Source: Winogradskyella vincentii (GTDB lineage: Bacteria > Bacteroidota > Bacteroidia > Flavobacteriales > Flavobacteriaceae). Taken from it: a stretch of DNA of 64,000 nucleotides. The position numbers and the translations under genes were made by a program. The notes below the pieces were generated by a model, which had not been told where the DNA came from, ran no database searches, and saw nothing but the letters and a program-made list of their open reading frames with translations. The DNA lies in contig NZ_JAIUJS010000001.1 of the NCBI RefSeq assembly GCF_020166345.1, forward strand, positions 186,001 to 250,000, given 5' to 3'. The first letter of the stretch is position 1; the number at the start of each line of letters is the position of its first letter. Positions 19,357 to 29,084 of this stretch are shown piece by piece.

Positions 19357-19447
19357 GGTGTCTTTTTTTTGTTACATACCAAGTCTTTTTGATAACTAAC
19401 TCTTCAAACTCTAAAAAAAAACTTGGGATGTAACTTTTAACCTATTT

Positions 19448-20884
19448 CTATTGACCTTGCCCTAATGAATAACCCCTAACACCGTCAAAAGTGTATAAGT
19501 TTTCCGTCTTAATGGCATCTATATCATACTTTATAGCTGCCTGTAATATCTCTACAATTTTTCTTTTTGACAATTCTTTCCCTTCTTTTGATGAATATCT
19601 GCATCGCCAGTGATCCGTACAGAACGTTTCGTTAAAACCATTTGGCCAAACTTTAATACCTCTATTTGTAATTAGAGTTAGTTTCAATTCATCATTATTT
19701 AGTTTTTGCAATTTTTCTGCTAGCTCATTTGCATCAGTACCATGCCAATCTACAAAAAGATCTACACCGACAACTTTCTTATCTCTTGATGGTTTTCTTT
19801 GATATTTTGGCAATATCAATGGTGTATTATCTTCAAAATAGACTTCTGGTAATTGCTTTGGTTTTTGACCTAAGTTAGAAACAACGGCCTCTGCAAATTC
19901 TTTTGTACCAACTCTTCTAGTACTCATGATTGGATCATAGATGTCATTGGTATGCACACCATCTTCAATAGTTTTAAGCCATGCATTTTGAATGTTTTCA
20001 GCAACATCATTTTGCCCAATATGATTTAACATCATTACTGCTCCATTTATTAATCCAGAAGGATTCGCTACATTTTTACCAGCTATATCTGGTGCAGATC
20101 CATGAATTGCCTCAAACATTGCGCATTCTTGTCCAATATTAGCCGAACCTGCTAATCCAACAGAACCAGTAATCTGTGCAGCAATATCCGAAACAACATC
20201 TCCATATAAATTTGGCATTACAATAACATCAAAATCTTCCGGTGAATCCGCAAGCAATGCAGAACCTATATCAACAATCCAATGTTCATTGATAATGTCT
20301 GGATACTTTGCGGCCACCTCATCGAATACCTGATGGAATAATCCATCAGTTTGTTTCATTATATTATCCTTAGTAAAACAAGTCACCTTTTTTCGACCAT
20401 ATTTTCTTGCATATTCAAATGCATAGGTCACAATTTTTTCACATCCTGGACGACTGATTAATTTAAGACATTGTACAACCTCATCTGTTTGCTGATGTTC
20501 AATCCCAGCATATAAATCCTCCTCATTTTCTCTAATAATTACAACGTCCATATCAGGATGTTTGGTGATAACAAATGGATGCAAACTACGGCATGGTCTT
20601 ACGTTTGAGTATAAACCTAGAGTTTTTCTCATAGTAACATTAAGACTCTTATAACCGCCACCTTGAGGTGTAGTAATCGGTGCTTTAAGAAGTATTTTGT
20701 TCCTCCTAATGGTATCCCACGCTTCATCTGAAATCCCTGTAGAATTACCTGACAAATACACTTTTTCACCAACTTCAATTTCCTCAAAGGTCAAGTCTGC
20801 ACCTGCAGCGTTTAGTATATTAAGTGTAGCGTCCATAATCTCTGGACCAATACCGTCACCCTTTGCTAGTGATATTTTAATCAT
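19448..20884 (-). CDS. icd: Isocitrate dehydrogenase, NADP-type (homodimeric, long form)
   Basis: This TCA-cycle enzyme converts isocitrate to 2-oxoglutarate and CO2. The 478-aa protein has the isopropylmalate/isocitrate dehydrogenase fold: GDGIGPEIMDATL at 9, NVTMRKTLGLYSNVRPCRS with the substrate Ser/Arg cluster, IIRENEEDLYAGIEH, the metal site in VIVMPNLYGDVVSDIAAQ and EAIHGSAPDIAGKNVANPS. The roughly 140-residue extension after position 340 is the C-terminal domain typical of the long Thermus/Rickettsia-type enzyme found in Bacteroidota. It is monocistronic. Confidence 0.93.
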   Translation of the reverse strand: MIKISLAKGDGIGPEIMDATLNILNAAGADLTFEEIEVGEKVYLSGNSTGISDEAWDTIRRNKILLKAPITTPQGGGYKSLNVTMRKTLGLYSNVRPCRSLHPFVITKHPDMDVVIIRENEEDLYAGIEHQQTDEVVQCLKLISRPGCEKIVTYAFEYARKYGRKKVTCFTKDNIMKQTDGLFHQVFDEVAAKYPDIINEHWIVDIGSALLADSPEDFDVIVMPNLYGDVVSDIAAQITGSVGLAGSANIGQECAMFEAIHGSAPDIAGKNVANPSGLINGAVMMLNHIGQNDVAENIQNAWLKTIEDGVHTNDIYDPIMSTRRVGTKEFAEAVVSNLGQKPKQLPEVYFEDNTPLILPKYQRKPSRDKKVVGVDLFVDWHGTDANELAEKLQKLNNDELKLTLITNRGIKVWPNGFNETFCTDHWRCRYSSKEGKELSKRKIVEILQAAIKYDIDAIKTENLYTFDGVRGYSLGQGQ

Positions 20885-21079
20885 AATACCTATTGTTTAA
20901 TTTTGATGTGCAAATATTATTATTAATTTTCATATACTATTATATATGTTTTTTATAATAATCATAAACAAAAGTTATTGAAAATGATTTCATACTGTAC
21001 CATTTCTCATAAAAATGACATAGGGAAAAAGAAAACTCATAAAGAACTTTAAGAAACTTTAACTATTGTTAGTTTGTGA

Positions 21080-21103
21080 GTACAACCTGAAATATCGTTG
21101 TAC
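21080..21103 (-). terminator. Hairpin after gntP (weak terminator)
   Basis: A 7-bp perfect stem GTACAAC / GTTGTAC with a 10-base loop lies immediately after the gntP stop codon on the minus strand. There is no strong T-run, so termination here is uncertain. The remaining 200 bases up to icd are AT-rich with no gene. Confidence 0.35.
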
Positions 21104-21104
21104 A

Positions 21105-22448
21105 TTAGAAAAAAAGTGAAAGAATAAATGCACAAGAAAATCCTGTAATCGCTAAAATTGTAGTCATCAATGACCAACTTTGAAAAGTTTGTTTTTCATT
21201 TAATCCTAAATATTTTCCAACCAGCCAAAAACCACTATCATTAACATGAGACATTATGCTTGCACCTGCTGCAATTGAAATAACTAGGAGTGCTTTTTGA
21301 GGTTCTGAAATATCGTTAATCAATAATGGGGCAGTTAAACCAGCAGCTGTAATCATCGCCACAGTCGCAGAACCTTGTAAAATTCTAACAATAGCTGCAG
21401 ACAAAAACCCAAATAGAATAATACTAATACCCATATCAGCGAAATAGTTAGCAAGCATTGTACCTGTACCTGTATTTACCAATACTTGCTTAAAGACTCC
21501 ACCTGCTCCAGTAATTAATATTATTATGCCAGCTGGACCAAGAGATTTTGTTGATATGTCTAATAATTGAGATTTTGTGAATCCTTTATTTACTCCTAAT
21601 AAATACCATGCAATTAAATTAGCAATAATCAGTGCACTAAAGGGGTGACCAACCATTCCAATCCAATCCAAAATAGTCTGAGAAATTGAACCTTGTTCTA
21701 TCATGGGACTGTTCAAAATAGTATTCAAAACTATCAATACAATAGGTATAGCTATAATGATCATTATTGAAATTACAGGCGGTAACTGTTTATTTGATGT
21801 ATTATTCTCTATTAATTCTGGAGCTACAACATTAATTTTTTTTGAAATGTATTTTGCAAATAAAGGCCCACAGAAAATAGCTGTTGGAAAACCCACAATA
21901 ATTCCAAATAATATTACCCAACCTAAATCTGCATTTATAATATCTGCTACAGCAATAGGTCCTGGAGTTGGTGGAATAAAACTATGAGTTATTGCCAAAC
22001 CTGCAAGCAAAGGGATACCATAAAGCAGCAATGATTTACCTGTTTTACGTTGTAGTGCATAAATCATTGGAACCAATATAATAAAGGCTACATCAAAAAA
22101 CACTGGAATAGCTACAATGAAGCCTGTGAGCATTAATGCCCAAGATGAATACTTCTCTCCAAACTTATTCAGTAAATATGTAGCGAGCGCTTCAGCACCA
22201 CCAGAATTCTCTAAGATTGCACCAAAAATGGCACCCAAACCAACTACAACAGCCACAAATCCAAGTGTATTACCCATACCTTCTTGAATGGTTTTTATTA
22301 TAGATAATGGTGGCATACCAGATAAAACACCTACGGTGATACTTGCTAATAGCAAAGCAATAAATGCTTGGATTTTAAATCTTAGTATTAAAACCAAAAG
22401 TAAAACAACACCTACCATAACCGCACCTAAAAGTGAAAAGTCAATCAT
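21105..22448 (-). CDS. gntP: Gluconate:proton symporter, GntP family
   Basis: This inner-membrane permease (447 aa) has about 12-14 helices and GntP-family blocks: GLGAIFGAILENSGGAEALATYLL near 75, FFDVAFIILVPMIYAL, the THSFIPPTPGPIAVADI signature and GSATVAMITAAGLTAP toward the C terminus. It follows gnd with an ATGA start/stop overlap, which fixes the start at 22448 instead of the ATG four codons earlier. Its place after gluconokinase and 6-phosphogluconate dehydrogenase makes gluconate the most likely substrate. Confidence 0.9.
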   Translation of the reverse strand: MIDFSLLGAVMVGVVLLLVLILRFKIQAFIALLLASITVGVLSGMPPLSIIKTIQEGMGNTLGFVAVVVGLGAIFGAILENSGGAEALATYLLNKFGEKYSSWALMLTGFIVAIPVFFDVAFIILVPMIYALQRKTGKSLLLYGIPLLAGLAITHSFIPPTPGPIAVADIINADLGWVILFGIIVGFPTAIFCGPLFAKYISKKINVVAPELIENNTSNKQLPPVISIMIIIAIPIVLIVLNTILNSPMIEQGSISQTILDWIGMVGHPFSALIIANLIAWYLLGVNKGFTKSQLLDISTKSLGPAGIIILITGAGGVFKQVLVNTGTGTMLANYFADMGISIILFGFLSAAIVRILQGSATVAMITAAGLTAPLLINDISEPQKALLVISIAAGASIMSHVNDSGFWLVGKYLGLNEKQTFQSWSLMTTILAITGFSCAFILSLFF

Positions 22449-23845
22449 GATTGTTCCCAATTAGTATGAAAAAATTCATTTTCGTTAAATCCAATTTTCT
22501 GATAGGTATGGGCACCAAAATAATCTCGTTGAGCTTGGATTAAATTTGCAGGTAATCTATTGGTTGTAATTGCCACCCAATAATCATAAGCAGTATAGAA
22601 GGTATTTAGGCTTATTCGGTTTATCAAACCCGTATTAAGTATATTAATAATGCCTGATTCATTATTCTTTAAAAAAGAAATGATTTCCTCATTATCAAGA
22701 TAATTTTTACCATCTTTTAAAAGAAAAATAGAGCGTTCCATAAAATCTGATCTTATGATACATCCATTAGTCCAGATTCGTGCAATCTCAGATAAATCTA
22801 AATCCCAATTATAAGATTGAGATCCATTTTTAATGAGTTCAAAACCTTGATGATGATTTATTTTTCTAGCAAACCTATAAGCAATCTCAAGATCATTCAA
22901 ATCAATATTTTTATTAGAATTTTCAGATTTTATATCCTGTGATAGTTGAGTACGTTTAGATTTAAATGATGAGATATATCTTGCAAACACTGCTGATGAC
23001 ATCATCGTGTTCACAGAACCTAAATCAAAAGCTATTTTAGAGGACCAGGATCCAGTGCCCTTATTACCAGCCTTATCTAATATAGTGTCAATTATGTACG
23101 CATCGTTTTCCTTTTTAAGAAATATCTTAGATGTAATTTCTAAAAGATAACTCGATAAATCCGTTTGATTCCATTGATTTAAGATTAAAGCTATTTCATC
23201 GTTAGAATACTCTTCCTTCAGTAACGCATATATTTCTGCTAACAATTGCATTTCTACATATTCAATTCCATTATGAATCATTTTTACAAAATGACCAGAT
23301 CCTTCATCTCCAACCAGAGTACAACATGGATTATTATTTTTATCCTTACCAGCTATTGCTTTTAATACTGGCGCAACAATTTCATATGCATTTTTGTCTC
23401 CACCAACCATTAGTGATGGACCTTTTAGTGCTCCTGTTTCTCCTCCTGAAACACCACATCCCAAGAAATTAACACATTCATTTTTTAATTCCTTTTTTCT
23501 TCTGTTAGTATCCACGAAAAAGGAATTACCACCATCTATAATAATATCTCCTTCTGATAATAACGGCAATAACTTATCAATTACTACATCAATAGCATTA
23601 CCGGCCTTTATCATTATTAAAATTTTCCTCGGTCTTTCTAAAGAGCTTACAAACTCCGTCAAATCAGTAAAACCTAAAACTTCATTTTGAGAATTAACAT
23701 TTTTCATAAAGTCAGAAACCATTGTTTCTTCACCTGCTGTACTTCTATTGTAAACTGAAAGTTTAAAACCTTTATTTGCAATATTGAGGCTAAGACTTCG
23801 CCCCATTACACCTAAACCAATAACTCCAAAAAATGATTTTTCCAT
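22445..23845 (-). CDS. gnd: 6-Phosphogluconate dehydrogenase, decarboxylating
   Basis: This enzyme oxidises 6-phosphogluconate to ribulose 5-phosphate with NADP in the oxidative pentose phosphate route. The 466-aa protein has the Rossmann motif GLGVMGRSLSLNIA at 10, FLGCGVSGGETGALKGPSLM and the catalytic FVKMIHNGIEYVEMQ with Lys and the following Asn-Gly. A C-terminal helical domain ends in RDYFGAHTYQKIGF. It is two bases downstream of gluconokinase and overlaps gntP by four bases, so imported gluconate can be phosphorylated and decarboxylated by one transcript. Confidence 0.95.
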   Translation of the reverse strand: MEKSFFGVIGLGVMGRSLSLNIANKGFKLSVYNRSTAGEETMVSDFMKNVNSQNEVLGFTDLTEFVSSLERPRKILIMIKAGNAIDVVIDKLLPLLSEGDIIIDGGNSFFVDTNRRKKELKNECVNFLGCGVSGGETGALKGPSLMVGGDKNAYEIVAPVLKAIAGKDKNNNPCCTLVGDEGSGHFVKMIHNGIEYVEMQLLAEIYALLKEEYSNDEIALILNQWNQTDLSSYLLEITSKIFLKKENDAYIIDTILDKAGNKGTGSWSSKIAFDLGSVNTMMSSAVFARYISSFKSKRTQLSQDIKSENSNKNIDLNDLEIAYRFARKINHHQGFELIKNGSQSYNWDLDLSEIARIWTNGCIIRSDFMERSIFLLKDGKNYLDNEEIISFLKNNESGIINILNTGLINRISLNTFYTAYDYWVAITTNRLPANLIQAQRDYFGAHTYQKIGFNENEFFHTNWEQS

Positions 23846-23847
23846 TC

Positions 23848-24327
23848 TTATATATTTGAAATTATTTTATCTATGATTGAATCTGGATGTTCAGAAATAT
23901 CTACATGAAGACCGTAATCTGGTATTTCTAAATCCTCAAATTGAGAATTAAGTAATTTGGAAGTCATATAATGACCTTTTCTAGTATCCATTCTTCTTTT
24001 GATAAGCTCTGATGTGCCTTTTAATAAAACCCAGTTAATATCAGTTTTGTAGTTAGAGCTAAGCAAGGCCCTGTACTTTTCCTTTAAAGCCGAACAGGCT
24101 AATACAGCACCTTCACTTTGTGACCAGATATTTATGTTATCTGCCAATGATAATAACCAAGGTAATCTATCTTCATCGTTAAGGCTTTTTCCAACAGACA
24201 TTTTATCAATGTTTTGTTGTGGATGAAAATCATCAGCGTCATAGTATGGTAATCGCAATCTCTCTGACAAGCCTTTAGCAATTGTTGACTTACCAGAGCC
24301 ACTAACTCCAAAAACGATTATTATCAT
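23848..24327 (-). CDS. gntK: Gluconokinase
   Basis: This P-loop kinase phosphorylates D-gluconate to 6-phosphogluconate. The 159-aa protein has the Walker A motif GVSGSGKST at 7-15, the substrate block YYDADDFHPQQNIDKMSVGKSL, LACSALKEKYRALL and the lid segment MDTRKGHYMTSKLLNSQF. It begins nine bases after the valS stop codon and is followed by gnd after two, placing the gluconate genes under the valS promoter unless an internal one exists. No GntR-type regulator is nearby. Confidence 0.93.
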   Translation of the reverse strand: MIIIVFGVSGSGKSTIAKGLSERLRLPYYDADDFHPQQNIDKMSVGKSLNDEDRLPWLLSLADNINIWSQSEGAVLACSALKEKYRALLSSNYKTDINWVLLKGTSELIKRRMDTRKGHYMTSKLLNSQFEDLEIPDYGLHVDISEHPDSIIDKIISNI

Positions 24328-24336
24328 TATTACAAT

Positions 24337-26967
24337 TTATACACTCAAACTTGCCAGGCTCGCCTTAATAGTTTCAATTTTAGCTTTAGCATCTGCTTCT
24401 TTTTTTCGTTCTGATGCTACGACTTGCTCTGGAGCATTATTTACAAAGCGCTCATTAGAAAGTTTCTTCTGAACGGATTTTAAAAATCCTTCAGTATAAT
24501 TTAATTCCTCAGTGAGTTTTTTTACCTCAGCTTCAACATCTATACTTCCCGCCATTGGAATGAAGTACTCATTAGATTTCACCCTAAAGGTTAAAGCGCC
24601 TTCCACAGCATCAGTTACATGTTTAAAGCTACTAAGATTACCCAATTTAATTATTACCTCATCAAAGGTTGAATTGCCATTCTCATTATTGATTAACAAA
24701 CAGTCAATGGTTTCTTTAAAGGCAATATTCTTTTGTTTTCTAATATTTCTAATGCCAGAAATAACTTCAGACGCAAAATCAAATTCATTAATTAATCCTT
24801 CATTAACCGTTGTTTTTACAGGCCACTTTGATATAATAAGAGCTTGTTCTGGTGATCGTTTATCTATATACTGCCAAATTTCTTCAGTTAAGAATGGCAT
24901 AAACGGATGAAGAACTTTAAGTAAATCCTCGAAAATTGAGATAACTTTTTCAAGAGTTGTCGTATCAATTGGCTGTTGATAGGCTGGCTTGATCATTTCT
25001 AAAGTCCATCCACAGAAATCATCCCAAATCAATTTATAAGTTGCCATGAGTGCGTCACTTAATCTATATTTACTAAAGTGATCCTCAATTTCAATTATTG
25101 TTTTTTGAAATTTAGTTTCGAACCAATCGAGAGCAATTTTGCTTGAATTTGGTTGACTAATTGTCTTATCAACCTCCCAGCCTTTAATTAACCTAAAGGC
25201 ATTCCAAATTTTATTTGCAAATTTCTTTCCTTGGTCACACAATTCTTCATCGAACAACAAGTCATTCCCAGCTGCCGAACTTAATAATAATCCTACTCTT
25301 ACACCATCTGCACCATATTGTTCAATAAGTTTTAAGGCATCAGGTGAATTACCAAGTGATTTAGACATTTTACGACGTTGCTTATCCCTTACCAAACCTG
25401 TGAGATATACATTCTCAAAAGGACGTTCGCCTTTAAATTCATATCCTGCGACAATCATTCGTGCCACCCAGAAAAATAAAATATCTGGTCCTGTAACCAA
25501 ATCATTTGTTGGATAATAATACTTTATTTCCTCATTATCTGGATTTCTGATACCGTCAAAAACACTCATTGGCCATAACCATGAAGAAAACCACGTATCT
25601 AAAGCGTCATTATCTTGACGTATATCTTCCTTCTTAATAGATATACCTTTCTCACTAATTTGAGAATAAGCATCATCCAAATTTTTGGCTACTACAAAAT
25701 CATTTTTTCCGTCACCATAATAGTAAGCTGGTATTTGTTGTCCCCAATATAACTGACGTGATATATTCCAATCACGAATATTTTCCATCCAATGTCTATA
25801 GGTGTTTTCAAACTTCTTTGGAAACAACTTAACATCTCCTGTTTTTAAGACGGCATCTATAGCTGGTTTTGCCAAATCTGTCATTTTTAAAAACCACTGA
25901 TCGCTTAACTTTGGTTCAATTACTGCTTTTGTGCGCTCTGATGTACCTACCTTATTAATGTAATTTTCTGTTTTGACTAACTGACCAGATTCTTTTAGTT
26001 CCTTTGCAATAGCCTTTCTTACAACAAATCTATCTTGGTCTTCATAGTGCAATCCATAACTATTAAGTGATGCATCATCATTAAAAATATCAACTACCTC
26101 TAAATTATGTTTATCACCTAAAACTTTATCGTTTTCATCATGTGCTGGTGTAACCTTTAGACAACCAGTACCAAACTCAATATCCACATACTCATCTTCA
26201 ATTATTGGTATAACTCTATTACAAATAGGAACAATTGCTTTTTTTCCTTTAAGGTGAGTAAATCTTTCATCATTTGGATTAATGCAAATCGCCGTATCAC
26301 CAAAAATTGTTTCTGGTCTTGTCGTTGCAATTGTCAAGGTTTCGCCACTTCCTTCAACTTTATATTGCAAATAATATAACAAGCCTTGTTTTTCAACATA
26401 TTCTACCTCTTCATCTGATAATGTAGTTTTTGCCTCAGGGTCCCAATTCACCATTCTAAATCCTCGGTAAATAAGTCCTTTGTTATATAAATTGATGAAA
26501 ACATCTATTACTGCTTCAGACATATCGTCGTCCATAGTAAATTTTGTTCTATCCCAATCACAAGAACAACCTAACTTTTTTAATTGTTCTAGAATTACAC
26601 CTCCATATTCCTCTGTCCAATCCCAAGCATGTTTTAAAAACTCATCTCTAGTTAGGTCATTTTTATCAATACCCTGATCTTTAAGTTTAGCTACTACTTT
26701 TGCTTCTGTTGCAATAGAAGCATGATCTGTACCAGGCACCCAGCATGCATTCTTACCCAATAGTCTAGCTCGTCTAATTAATACATCCTGAATCGTATTA
26801 TTTAGCATATGGCCCATGTGTAATATTCCTGTTACATTAGGAGGAGGAATAACAATGGTATAAGGTTCTCTTTCGTCTGGAACAGAATGAAAATAATTGT
26901 GCTCCATCCAATAGTCATACCACTTCTTCTCTACTGACAATGCATTATATTTTGATGGGATTTCCAT
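24337..26967 (-). CDS. valS: Valyl-tRNA synthetase
   Basis: This class I synthetase attaches valine to tRNA-Val. The 876-aa protein has the [14 protein letters not shown] signature (HIGH-type motif, His50 to His53), the CP1 editing domain (about 200-330), the KMSKS motif in [10 protein letters not shown], the anticodon-binding helical domain and the C-terminal coiled-coil arm (about 810-876). It is the first gene of a minus-strand unit continuing into gntK-gnd-gntP. Confidence 0.97.
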   Translation of the reverse strand: MEIPSKYNALSVEKKWYDYWMEHNYFHSVPDEREPYTIVIPPPNVTGILHMGHMLNNTIQDVLIRRARLLGKNACWVPGTDHASIATEAKVVAKLKDQGIDKNDLTRDEFLKHAWDWTEEYGGVILEQLKKLGCSCDWDRTKFTMDDDMSEAVIDVFINLYNKGLIYRGFRMVNWDPEAKTTLSDEEVEYVEKQGLLYYLQYKVEGSGETLTIATTRPETIFGDTAICINPNDERFTHLKGKKAIVPICNRVIPIIEDEYVDIEFGTGCLKVTPAHDENDKVLGDKHNLEVVDIFNDDASLNSYGLHYEDQDRFVVRKAIAKELKESGQLVKTENYINKVGTSERTKAVIEPKLSDQWFLKMTDLAKPAIDAVLKTGDVKLFPKKFENTYRHWMENIRDWNISRQLYWGQQIPAYYYGDGKNDFVVAKNLDDAYSQISEKGISIKKEDIRQDNDALDTWFSSWLWPMSVFDGIRNPDNEEIKYYYPTNDLVTGPDILFFWVARMIVAGYEFKGERPFENVYLTGLVRDKQRRKMSKSLGNSPDALKLIEQYGADGVRVGLLLSSAAGNDLLFDEELCDQGKKFANKIWNAFRLIKGWEVDKTISQPNSSKIALDWFETKFQKTIIEIEDHFSKYRLSDALMATYKLIWDDFCGWTLEMIKPAYQQPIDTTTLEKVISIFEDLLKVLHPFMPFLTEEIWQYIDKRSPEQALIISKWPVKTTVNEGLINEFDFASEVISGIRNIRKQKNIAFKETIDCLLINNENGNSTFDEVIIKLGNLSSFKHVTDAVEGALTFRVKSNEYFIPMAGSIDVEAEVKKLTEELNYTEGFLKSVQKKLSNERFVNNAPEQVVASERKKEADAKAKIETIKASLASLSV

Positions 26968-26997
26968 ATTTTGGTATTGTTTTTGCTAAGTAACTGA

Positions 26998-27031
26998 CAA
27001 AAGTACTTATATTTCTTTTTTTGAAAAACAA
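26998..27031 (-). promoter_or_regulatory. Promoter of the valS-gntK-gnd-gntP unit
   Basis: On the minus strand TTG (27029-27031) is followed after 23 bases by TACTTTTG (26998-27005), a full match to the Bacteroidota -33/-7 consensus. It lies about 30 bases upstream of the valS ATG. Confidence 0.6.
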
Positions 27032-27101
27032 TTAGTGTACTAATATGTGTCAATACAGTGAAATACTGTTAAATACAATGCATTACATCTAATTAATTTT
27101 G

Positions 27102-27132
27102 TTGACATTAAAAAAGTAAGTAGTTTTATAAT
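27102..27132 (+). promoter_or_regulatory. Candidate promoter of the DUF1573 gene
   Basis: TTGACA (27102-27107) is followed after 19 bases by TATAAT (27127-27132). A TAGTTTTA (one mismatch to TAnnTTTG) overlaps at 27121-27128. Both readings place transcription start shortly before the ATG at 27150. Confidence 0.4.
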
Positions 27133-27149
27133 ATCAATTTAAAATTTAA

Positions 27150-27581
27150 ATGATGAAAAAATTAATAGCAGTTTTATTTGTAGGAATGATGAGCCTTGGA
27201 CTATATGCTCAAGACAAAAAAGTCGCAAAGATTGAGTTTAAAACAGAGATCATTGATTATGGTACTATTGAAAAGGGTGCTGATGGTGTAAGAGTATTTG
27301 AATTTACAAATACAGGAAATGCTCCATTGATTATATCTAATGTTAAGTCTACTTGTGGATGTACAGTTCCTAAAAAGCCGAAAGAACCAATTATGCCAGG
27401 GGAAACTGGGGAAATTGAAGTAAAATACGACACTAACAGAGTTAACCCTATTAGAAAGACAATTACAGTAATTTCTAATGCAGAAAGACCTACCGTAGCA
27501 CTTAAGATTAAAGGTTTGGTTGTAGACCCAAGTAAAACGAGTGTCTTAGAAAAGAAAAGTAAAAGTATGATTGAGCAATAA
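27150..27581 (+). CDS. Exported DUF1573 domain protein
   Basis: The 143-aa protein has a signal peptide (about 1-21, ending LYAQ) and a single DUF1573 domain, an Ig-like all-beta fold. It carries the family hallmarks YGTIEKGADGVRVFEFTNTGNAPLIISNV, STCGCTVP with the Cys pair, and PGETGEIEVKYDTNR. Members are abundant in Bacteroidota, are predicted periplasmic and have no assigned activity. It is a single gene ending in a bidirectional terminator. An alternative start is the next codon, also ATG. Confidence 0.85.
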   Translation: MMKKLIAVLFVGMMSLGLYAQDKKVAKIEFKTEIIDYGTIEKGADGVRVFEFTNTGNAPLIISNVKSTCGCTVPKKPKEPIMPGETGEIEVKYDTNRVNPIRKTITVISNAERPTVALKIKGLVVDPSKTSVLEKKSKSMIEQ

Positions 27582-27605
27582 GTCAATCAGCAAATATTAA
27601 GTTAC

Positions 27606-27630
27606 ATGAGCTCTCAATTTGAGGGCTCAT
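27606..27630. terminator. Shared terminator between convergent genes
   Basis: A 10-bp stem ATGAGCTCTC / GAGGGCTCAT with loop AATTT (one G-T wobble) is followed by TTATTTT on the plus strand. The stop codon of the minus-strand protease gene (27614-27616) lies inside the hairpin, so the structure serves both genes. Confidence 0.75.
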
Positions 27631-28969
27631 TTATTTTAAAAGCGTCATCTAACCTAAACTTAAATAGCATATTTTTACCATTCCGTTCAATTCGCAACCT
27701 AATTGGCTTACCTGTTTTACCATGCAAAATTCTGTTAATTTCAGGTAGTTTAAAATCATAGGCTTGCTTACCATTAATATTTATTAAAACATCACCTACT
27801 CTTAATCCGGATTGATAAGCATTAGAAGAAGCCCTTAACTCTACAATTTTATAGGCTGGTTTTAATTTCATGATATAATTAATCGAGAAATTAATCTGCA
27901 CTGAATTATCGTTTCTATTATCACCAAAATTATCATAGGAGGGCATCCTAATTTCTTCATTAACAAAAACAGAACCGTTGTGTTCTAGGACAATACCACT
28001 ATTATTATAAGTAAATGCATCTTTGAAATAACTATTCTTCTTCAAGTATAATCTACCATTGCTATAGTCAAAAAACAGATTAAAACGTTTTAAAATATCA
28101 CCACCCAAACTACCATTTCTTTCTTTAAAAATTTTGGTTTTGTCTATTGATGTTGAATCAGGAAATGCAACATTTGCCTTTGATAGCATAAAATCACTTA
28201 TTGTAAATTGCTCTACTTTAGATCGCTTTCCATAAACCGAACCACTTAATCCTTGTCCTAAATAGTCATGGAAAATCATGTTTTCCTTAGGAAATAATCC
28301 CAATGATTCATCTTCAAAAAGCCATAGTGCGTCACTACTGCCAGTATCTATTAGTAACTTAACATCTTGTTGCTGATTATCTATTGTAACCTTTGTATCA
28401 ATAAAGGGCTTTCTGCCATGAATTGACATTGGTATTGATTTCCATTTTTTTGAGTTCTTCGGTTTAAATGAGTTGGCTTTATGCAATCTCAAATATTTTG
28501 AACTGTAATTAACTTCTACCACGAAATCCTTGAACACATCATATCCAATAATGCCATGAACTAGTACTCCTAATCTTGGAGTAAAATTTATTGCTTCGTC
28601 AAAAACAACAAATAAATCCTGATTGACGCTACCAACATTACCAATTTTAAAAGTATTCTGGGTAGATCGTAGAGCCTTAAATTTACCTTCCGCACCTAAG
28701 CCATGTAAATAAAATGTCTTTGCATTTTTTAGGTCTAAAGAATCCTTTTCAGATAAATTGAAAAGAATAGGTTTACTAACTCCTGTATCTAATACAAAGG
28801 ACAATTCTACTCCATTAACTTCAATAGGAACTATTATAAGATTGCTTATAAACTCAAAGTTTATGCGATCACTAACATTGTCATTTAAAATAAAATTACC
28901 TTGAGCATTTAAATGAAGTATATTAAATGAAAAGAAGAAAAATGTTATATAAATGTAAAAGCGCCTCAA
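27614..28969 (-). CDS. Retropepsin-like aspartyl protease with PDZ domain
   Basis: The 451-aa protein has a hydrophobic N-terminal signal (about 3-22, ending LNAQ). Two Asp-Thr-Gly motifs follow: VLDTGVS (Asp61) and LIDTGSS (Asp208), each at the start of a retropepsin-like beta lobe. A PDZ domain lies at about 370-440 (GLRVGDVLININGK and a C-terminal basic strand). Both DTG motifs in one chain suggest a pseudo-dimeric protease working in the periplasm or at the outer surface; the substrate is unknown. The start is TTG at 28969: an in-frame TAA lies seven codons upstream and no ATG intervenes before the signal peptide. Confidence 0.8.
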   Translation of the reverse strand: MRRFYIYITFFFFSFNILHLNAQGNFILNDNVSDRINFEFISNLIIVPIEVNGVELSFVLDTGVSKPILFNLSEKDSLDLKNAKTFYLHGLGAEGKFKALRSTQNTFKIGNVGSVNQDLFVVFDEAINFTPRLGVLVHGIIGYDVFKDFVVEVNYSSKYLRLHKANSFKPKNSKKWKSIPMSIHGRKPFIDTKVTIDNQQQDVKLLIDTGSSDALWLFEDESLGLFPKENMIFHDYLGQGLSGSVYGKRSKVEQFTISDFMLSKANVAFPDSTSIDKTKIFKERNGSLGGDILKRFNLFFDYSNGRLYLKKNSYFKDAFTYNNSGIVLEHNGSVFVNEEIRMPSYDNFGDNRNDNSVQINFSINYIMKLKPAYKIVELRASSNAYQSGLRVGDVLININGKQAYDFKLPEINRILHGKTGKPIRLRIERNGKNMLFKFRLDDAFKINEPSN

Positions 28970-29084
28970 TACAGCTGTGATTTTATTTTAAGTTACGAAT
29001 CTTTAACTTAAGACATTTTTTAATTGTAATTTTTTAAATAAACTTTAAGAATTTTCAGAACTTTGTAACCTAAACAATCTGTAA

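Noticed and set aside
20885..21079. Searched for a regulator or RNA between icd and gntP
   Set aside because: No ORF, stable fold or terminator beyond the hairpin at 21080-21103; only AT-rich sequence.
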